Assembly: GCA_030407085.1 (NCBI GenBank)
Contig: CM059582.1
Coordinates: forward strand, 199,500,001-199,564,000
DNA length: 64,000 nucleotides
Reading direction: 5' to 3'
DNA from: Trichopria drosophilae
Taxonomy: Eukaryota; Arthropoda; Insecta; Hymenoptera; Diapriidae
Below the pieces are notes generated by a model that saw only the letters and a program-made list of their open reading frames with translations, was not told the DNA's origin and made no database searches. Positions 38,201 to 47,200 of this stretch are shown piece after piece; position 1 is the first letter of the stretch, and every line of letters starts with the position of its first letter. The position numbers and the translations under genes were made by a program.

Positions 38201-41200
38201 GTATATAGAAGTTCGATTTTATGTACATCATAGTCTGGATCACGCTTCAAATTTAAGAATGAACTTAGTATTCCTAATGAATGAGTCCATATTGGGACTA
38301 CTTCTAGCTGCTATTGGAAAACTATTGAAGAGACGAATCACCCTCGGAATAGTAGCGAAGAAGCTCCAATTCAGGGAGTGATTAGACTCAGCAATAGTAT
38401 GCGGGTCACGGAGATTGTATGCAGTTTTTCTTTCCACCATTAAGTTTGTAAGTTCGACGGAATCTATATTATGGGTTACTATATTAAATACGAATTTTAC
38501 ATCATTTAAGTCACGGCATGATTGTAGAGAATATAGGTTATTTACTTTGGAAATAGGAAAATAATTATGGTCAAATAGCGACATTGGGGTATTAGATTTA
38601 AAGGCTATATAGCGAAGGAATTTGTGGTGGACGGATTCGATTTTTGTTTTTTCATAGGCTAAATATGGGGACCAAATAGGTGATGCGTAGTTCAAAATTG
38701 AGACTACAAGTGTTTTATACAGTGTAATGATAGGATTTAATGTTTGGAAATCGACAGTTGCACGTCTAATAAATCCTAGCATTCTATAGGCTCTAGATAC
38801 AATTAGGTCAATATGTTTATGGAAGGACAAAGATTGTTCGAACGTAACACCAAGGTCTTTATGAGAGGTAACATTTTCCAAAGTTATGCCGAATATTGAG
38901 TAGGATGAAATAGGAATCAGTAGCGTTTTATAAAAGGACATACTCTTACACTTTGATAAATTTAGTTTTGGTCCGTTGTTTATACACCAATTTGAGACGT
39001 TATCAATGTCAATCTGTAATTTTGTGGCATCGTGGTTCGAGGATATGGTATGAAATAATTTGACATCGTCAGCGAATATTAAAAATTTCGAAAAGGTGAT
39101 TACTGGTCCAATATCGTTTATAAATAATATAAATAATAATGGTCCCAAGTGAGATCCTTGAGGAACCCCGGACAGACAAGACACAGGATCGGATACAAAG
39201 TTTTTGATCTTCACTGACTGTATTCGAGTTATAAGAAAGGAGTTTATCCAAGATAAAAGCGTGTCTCTAATTCCGTAGTTATACAACTTTTGGGTTAATC
39301 GGTCATGATTTAAGGTGTCGAATGCCTTCGAAAAGTCAGTGAATATCACGTCGGTTCTCTGTCTTGCCAAGATGGATGTCATTACATGGTGCGAGAAAAT
39401 AGATAAGTTAGACACTGCAGAGCGTCCCGTCATGAAACCATGTTGTTCAGGGATTATTAATGGTTTTAGAAGTGCATAAAATTTCCCAGTTACTATACAA
39501 TCGAATAGCTTTGGAATGAAACAAATTCTCGATATCGGTCTGTAGTTTAGGACGGAATTCCTGTCTTAATACTTTTAATATCAAATTTTGAAAAGTTTGT
39601 AAGGGATTGATTACATTATTATATGCACCACCCCGTGCAATGATACCATATCTTATAATTGATAGAAATAGCGAATGATAAATTTATTAGAAGCTGTTTG
39701 ATATTCAAAAACGATCTCTTGTAACTTGTAAAAAAAGTAAGGGATATGGCGCAATTTTTTTAGGATTCCTTGTACGTGTATGTTCCATCTCAAATGGCTA
39801 TCAATCGTTACACCTAAGTATTTTGTGCTTGTTGCTCGAGATATTTCAATATTTCTATCGTTAATTTGTATTGTTAAGTTTACTAAGTTTGATATGCTAT
39901 CCGTGTAGCAACCAAAAGGAATAAAAAACGTTTTTTTATCGTTTACTGTTAATGAATTTGCTCTAAACCAATTAAAGACAATAGGTAATTCGAGTTTTAT
40001 ATTATTTGCAAGAGATGGCCATGTTAGATCCTTAAATATTATGACAGTGTCATCAGCAAAAGACAGTATTGATCCTTTAATTTTAATTTCAAATAGATCA
40101 TTTATATATAAAATAAATAATATCGGTCCAAGTATAGTACCTTGTGGAACTCCCATTCGTTTTATATTTTGTATATTTTGTTATTTTCTACATACTTGTT
40201 AATTTTATGTTATAATTTTATAAAAGGGACATTGTCCCGTCGGTTTCATAAAATAAATAAATATCGTTTCTTTAGCACGCGATGCCGAACGAAGGAGATC
40301 CAGAAATAACACGAGCACCGCTAGAGAATATTGTATTGAACACAAAACTTTTGGACATGGGCGAACCCAAAGCAATATTGGCCCTCGCTATCGATCCACC
40401 CGATTTAGGGAATTTAGAAAGAACAATATTGCTGTTAAAAGAGGTTGGCGGACTCGTCGAAATGGCACCGGGCGAATGGAATCGATTCGACGGGAAGATT
40501 ACAGCCCTAGGGCGAATAATGGCAGCATTACCCATCGAAATTCATATAGCGAAACTGATCGCACTCGGACACGTATTTAGCGTACTGCGCGAGTGTATAA
40601 TAATGGGAGCCAGCATGGCTGTGAAGAGTATTTTCAGTTCTCCGTTCCAGAAACGAATGGAAGCTTACAACGCTAAAGTTCGCTGGGCCGATCAAAGCTG
40701 CAGCGACTGCATAGCATTCCTCCATGCTCATCGAGTTTGGACTAACAAGCATGCAAACAATCATTTGAAGAATAGAGCAACAGAACGAAATTGGGCTCAA
40801 CGAAACTTTATTCAACTGAAAATGATGTACGAAGTTGACATCTTAGTAACCGAATTAACTCGTCGTTTGAGAACAATCGGAATTGTTGAGACTGTAGGTC
40901 CGAACAAAGTTGTTCGAGATGCCCTTTCGAAGAATTTTGTAATGAAGGTGGTTATAGCAGGTGCATTTTATCCGAATTATTTTGCAAGATGTTCGAGCGG
41001 TGGACAAGGAATGGAAGTTACCCAATTGAAGATGCTAGGTGGACTCGATCCCACTAAAACAATTTATCTGCAGGGATGGAAACCAGAACAACCTGGTTTA
41101 TTATACGCAAGAAGCGTTCAAGAACATTTTAAAGATTGCGTCAGTTCGCAGTTCGAAAGGATCGTAGTAAAGTTCGACGGATCTTCCCGAGTGTATGTCC

Positions 41201-44200
41201 ACTTTAACGACAGTTGTGCGAATCGACAAGTGGACAATAAAGTAGCGAATATGCCAGGAAAGATTTCTTTGTCAGTGTACAAAGCGTTGAAGAAACGAAG
41301 CTTGAATATTCCCATCACAATTCCATTGTTAGATATACGAGAGGCTCGTAACAGAGCAGAGAAGTTGGGAATCGATGATATTTCCTGCGACGTGTTGATG
41401 AGTAGAAGTCAAATCAGTAATCAACTGCTGGGTGTACATCCGAAACTGCCAAGTTTTCAAGAGTCGACGATACAGTTAAAGATCAAAGGGATTACAGATC
41501 CAGGAAGTTTTTGGGTACATCGTAACGATAGGTCGACCTGGGCAGAATTAGAAAAGATCGAACGCGTTTTGAACGACTCGGATGTTTTGATGGATTTCAC
41601 AAAGAAGCCGGAGATCGGTTCGATGGTGATTGCCCTCGGAGATAAAAATGCCAGCAAATATTTCAGAGCTGTGGTAGAAAGTTTTTCACGACTAAACAAC
41701 GAAGATATCGCAAACATTCTTTACATCGACCACGGCTGGAGAAAGACGGTGGCAGTGAGCAGTTTAAAAACCTTGAGTCCGTCGCATCCGTTAATGTTAA
41801 TGCCAGCAATAGCATTCCCTTGTACTTTAACAAATGTTCGACCGTCGGTCAAAAGAAACTTGGAAGGTACATGGTCGAGGGAAGCGACAGACATTTTTTT
41901 CGAATTGACATCAAAAAATTGTTCGCTCGAAGGAGAAATCTATTCGGTCGTAAACGGTATCGTTTCAATGGTACTTAAAGTGGGGTCAACCGAAGAGAAG
42001 ATCAGCGTAAATCAAGTTTTGATCGACAAAGGTCTGGCTGATTACTGCGAAGAAGATTATTTGTCGAGATACAATCACGACATGAGAATGCAATCGGGAG
42101 ATATGGAAAAGGTGCAACGAAGCTACTACGAAAACATGCAGTACGACTTCAGTCATATTGTCGAAACATATCCTTCGCAGCCAATCGCTGAAGATTGCGT
42201 GGGTAATGTAGAATTGAGAGGACCATTTTCTCCGTTGGAAGTTCGTATGTCGAGTCTTGCAGGTGCCGGAATGGGAAAAAAGGTTAACGTAGAAGGATCG
42301 TCGGTTAATTCAGTAATTGTCGATCACGATCCGGAAGATCCACACGAAAGACTGTTGATAGCTGGAACCGTCGGTCAGAATCCGGCTGGAACAAACTTGA
42401 CTTTGAGGAATACAACTCTGATGCCAAAATTTCCAGGTCTTACCGCATTATTGTCGCTGATCTTTGCACCGATGGTCGAGTTGAGACGTAGCGCAAAAGG
42501 TACTAAGTATGTCGGAGCACTTTGCGGCTTGGGGTATAATACGAGGACGGGACAACCATTGTTACCGGAACACGACATGGAAATTAGATTCGACACGGAA
42601 ATAACTATTAATGATCTTCAAGAAATCAACCGAATGCGGCACTGGATGAACATGGGTATCTATACAACCAATTATATGGAAAATCAAGACGAGGGCGACG
42701 GTGCCATTGTTCAGTGTCAGAAACGAATCGATGCGTTGTTAATGAAACTTATTGAAAAGCCACGAAACTCCCAGGAACTGGTAAAAGTTCCGAACTTTGA
42801 GCGCTGGGGACTGTACGATCGATCTTTGTTCATGCACCCGACGAAATCTCCGTTAACCGACACGCATATTTATCAGTTCCATTATGCTCTTATGCTCAAT
42901 GATCGAGACGAAAAAGCAGAGATGATGGCCGCTCATATGTCAGAACTTCGCAGAGCAGCTGCTGGGTAAGTCTCTTTTATTAAATTATAGTAACTTATTC
43001 TAAAAAATGCTGTAGTATGATAAAACAATGTGTTTAGAAAGTAACAAGAATTATTAGTGATAATATTACATTTTTCTTTATAAATTGTTAAAAGTGTTTC
43101 GTTATAGGAAAATGACAGAAACATATTAAGAAATGTTTTTCTCTATAATGTTTAATATTCATATTAAAATTCAAAATGAGATTGTTTTTTAGGATTGTTT
43201 TCATTGAAATACAATTTTAATAAATTACTTCGATTTATAATAGAAATCAATTATAGAAAATGATTATTTTGAAGCGAATCCGATGAATTTTGAAAAATTC
43301 GTTCGCCATTTTGAATTTTCAAAATCTGACTTCAAATTCGTAATCAGCGACCCCAAAAACCCTCGAGTAACAAATTTCAAGCGAATCCGATGAATTTTAA
43401 AAGATTCGTCCGCCATATTGAATCGGCCATTTTGAATTTTCAAAATCTGATTTCAAATTCGTAATCGACGACCTCAAAAACCCCCGAGTAACGAATTTCA
43501 AGCGAATCCAATGAATTTTGAAAAATTCGTCTGCCATATTCAATTCGCCATTCTGAATTTTCAAAATCTGACTTCAAATTCGTAATCAGGGACCCCAAAA
43601 GCCTCCGAAAAACACATTTCTGAGGGTAATTTTTTTTTAATTTCATTTTTCATATCAGTACCGTGATTTCTATGACCGGAAAAAAGCATAAAAAGTGCAT
43701 AAACTGTTTGAACTTAAAGGATATACAGATAGGCAATTTTATTTCACTATAAAATATCCAAAATGGCGGCTTATTCCAAGCAAATTTGTTAAAATTTGGA
43801 AGTGTGTGGAAATGTAAGATTTTAAACAAATTTTCAACTAAACTATCTATCTTATAAGATGTTTTCTGGTATGCTGATCACGAATTTAAGTCAACATTTC
43901 GAAATTCAAAATGACTGATCCAATATGTCGGCCGTCGATGAGAAACTTTGGAAGTTGTTTTTCGATATGATTATCTTGAAACATTCAAACATCGGACTAT
44001 GTCACGAAATTTTCAAAAAAAATTGGCAGTATGGAAATATAGCATTTTAAACAAATTTTCAACTAAACTTAACAACACCACGAACATCATATTTTGTCAG
44101 CCATTTTGAATTTCGAAATTTTGACTTGACATCGAAAAACAACTTCCAAAGTTTCTCATCGACGGCCGACATATTGGGTCAGTCATTTTGAATTTCGAAA

Positions 44201-47200
44201 TGTTGACTTAAATTCGTGATCAGCATACCAAAAAACATCTTATAAGATAGATAGTTTAGTTGAAAATTTGTTTAAAATCCTACATTTTTTGGAATTTGCT
44301 TGGAATAAGCCGCCATTTTGGATATTTTATGGTGAAATAAAATTGCCTACCTGTAATATCATTCAAGTTCAAACATTTTATGCTTTTTTCCTTATAGAAA
44401 TCACGGTACTGATATGAAAAATGAAATTAAAAAAAATTACCCTCAGAAATGTGTTTTTTTCACCTACCTTTGCCAAAATCAAAGGAAAATACTCAATTTC
44501 TTCAAATTTCGAAGTTACTATTCGAAAGAGCACCCTCAAAAGTAGTAAATAAGGTACATTCCAAACTGTCTGTGTATTATTTTCAGTTTGAAATATGAGC
44601 CCGGGAAAAAATGGATTATATATAATTATATATAAATTTAAATGCAATTATATATGATAATATATAATTATATATGTTTATATACGATTATATATAATTA
44701 TATACAATTTTTGATACAATTAGATCCAATTATATATTATTATATATAATTATATATGGATTTTGGGCGTATATAATTATATACAATCGTATATAAACAT
44801 ATATAATTATATATTAGCATATATAATTGTATATAATTGACGGCTTTGTATATAATATATATAATCGTATATAAACATATATAATTATATCTTATTATAT
44901 ATAATTGGATCTAATTGTATCAAAAATTGTATATAATTATATATAATCCATTTTTTCCCGGGAGGTGGAAGTTGTACATGGGAAACGTGGATTTTGGATT
45001 TTGATTAAAGGGTTAAGTAGTTTTAAGTACTTGAAGTACTTGCAGGACTCCCAGTGCCTCGTCCCCTTAAAAAAAGGAAAAATGGACTAAAAAAGGACTA
45101 AAAATAGTTTTGATTTCAACTTTTTAATTGTATAAGGTAAAATATGTACTTGTATAAGGTAAAAGTCCGAATTACGAAACACTACAATAAAAACTAGTAT
45201 TACACCCTACAATTCCTGATGACTGAAATTCAATTTTGACCTCGGAATCTTGAAGAGCGACCTCGAAAATAGTAGAATTACCTTTCAATTTTTTTGAATT
45301 TCGATTTTGATACAAAATACTCGATTGAAATTGAAGCAAAAAAAAAATTGTGCTTTGGGCGTTAAAGGGTTAAACACAAGATTAAAAATTGGATAAAACA
45401 TTTCGACAGTAAAAAAATTATGGATGTAATCGAAATTATAATTATAATTCTATTAAATCGGGAAACCTAGAAGAAGAAAGTTTGTTAAAATTATATCTCG
45501 TTTGTTTTGTTTCAAGTAGTTTTAAGTACTTGAAAATTTAAAAGAAATCAGAATTCAAAGTCATTTGACATGAAATTATCGTTTTTCTATAATTGATTCT
45601 ATTGTAAATTGAAGTAATTTATTAAAATTATGTTTTAACCCTTTGCGGCATACATTTTCCTTTACATGGAAAATAACTGACATTTGTTGCTCGGAGGATT
45701 TTGAGGTCGCTGATTACGAATTTCAAGTCAGATTTTGAAAATTCAAAATGGCGAATTCAATATGGTGGACGAATTTTGAAAAATTCATCGGATTCTCTTG
45801 AAATTTGTTACTTGGGGTTTTTTGGGGTCGCTGATTACGAATTTGAAGTCAGATTTTGAAAATTCAATATGGCGGAAGAATTTTTCAAAATTCATCGGAT
45901 TCGCTTGAAATTTGTTATTTGTATCAGACGTTAGTTTTAATAAATTAAAAATGGCAAATCGATTTTATTGGTCAAAAATTTTGAAAACGTCTTCACGTTA
46001 CCCGATATTATTTTTACCAAGTTAAAAATGGCAGATCAAACATGCCGGACGAACATTTTACAAACGACTCCATTTGAAGAACATTTTATATTGGAGGGTT
46101 TTCATGAACACTGATTAGGAATACGAGGATAATGTTATAAAATTCCGGATTCAATGGATTTGGCAAAATTAATAGGATTCGTAATCGGAGATCCCGAAAA
46201 TCCGCGAGTACCAAATTTTGTTGTAAATGAGGCATTTTAAAATTTTGTTATTCGACATATTGGATCCGCCATTTTGAATTTGGTGAAAATAACATCGGAG
46301 ACGTGATCAGTGACCTCAAAAACCTTTATAAATAAATCTATAGTAAAAAGAAAACCTTGTGCAGTGTGCAAAAATTAATTTATTCGAAAAAAAAACACTG
46401 TTTTTTCCATTTTATTTGTTAATAACAAATATAATAATAACACTAAACTTTAGAGGATTCAAACTGCTCTATTCTAATTTTTTTCTGCAGTTTCCATATG
46501 GATTCAAAAGTAATTTTTAAATCGTAGAAACTTAATATTGTTTATAAAATATTTAAACAATTAAAACACAAAAATTCTCTCCAGAGGACTCAGACTGTGA
46601 GTTTCAATCCCAATTATCTTCTGAAGCTTTCTCATACATCAACAAACTATTCGCAATGTATAGAAAAAATTTCAAAAACAAAATTTCCTACTATTGTTTA
46701 TACATTGTTTAAACTATTCAAACGCAAATAAAGAGCTTTTTTAGCCTTTGATTATTTTAAACAATGTATAAACAATCGTAGGCATTTTTGTTAATCTTTT
46801 TGCATGTTACAAATAGTTTGTTGATGTATGAAAAAGCTTCAGAAGAAAATTGCGATTGAAAAGCAAGTCTGAGTTCCTTGAAGGGCTTTTTTAGTCTTTG
46901 TTTAGTTTAAACTTGTCACTTTCCGATAACCAAATGCTCTTGTTAACAATTTGTAAAAGAAAAATGTAATATTGACACTAATAATTCTTGGTAGTTCTTA
47001 CTAAACACGTTTTAGTAATGCATACTATAAAAAACAATTTGTGCGAAAAGGTATATTCTGGAATGACCCAGCATGTAAGAAATTGATTTATTTTTATCAT
47101 TTCAGTGACCTTAGGTTATCTGACAACATAGAAATCGTTTGCAAATTGTGCGACGAAAAGATCTTTGGAAGAATGTCCTTACGCGCCCATCTTTACACGA

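Noticed and set aside
40272..42596. Several minus-strand frames of 66-95 aa opposite spn-E exon 5
   Set aside because: They are shadows of the spn-E coding strand and carry no domains.
46380..47105. Additional spn-E coding exon in intron 5
   Set aside because: Phase 2 after exon 5 joins exactly to the acceptor at 47105, and the total length matches the family. No conserved segment is missing.
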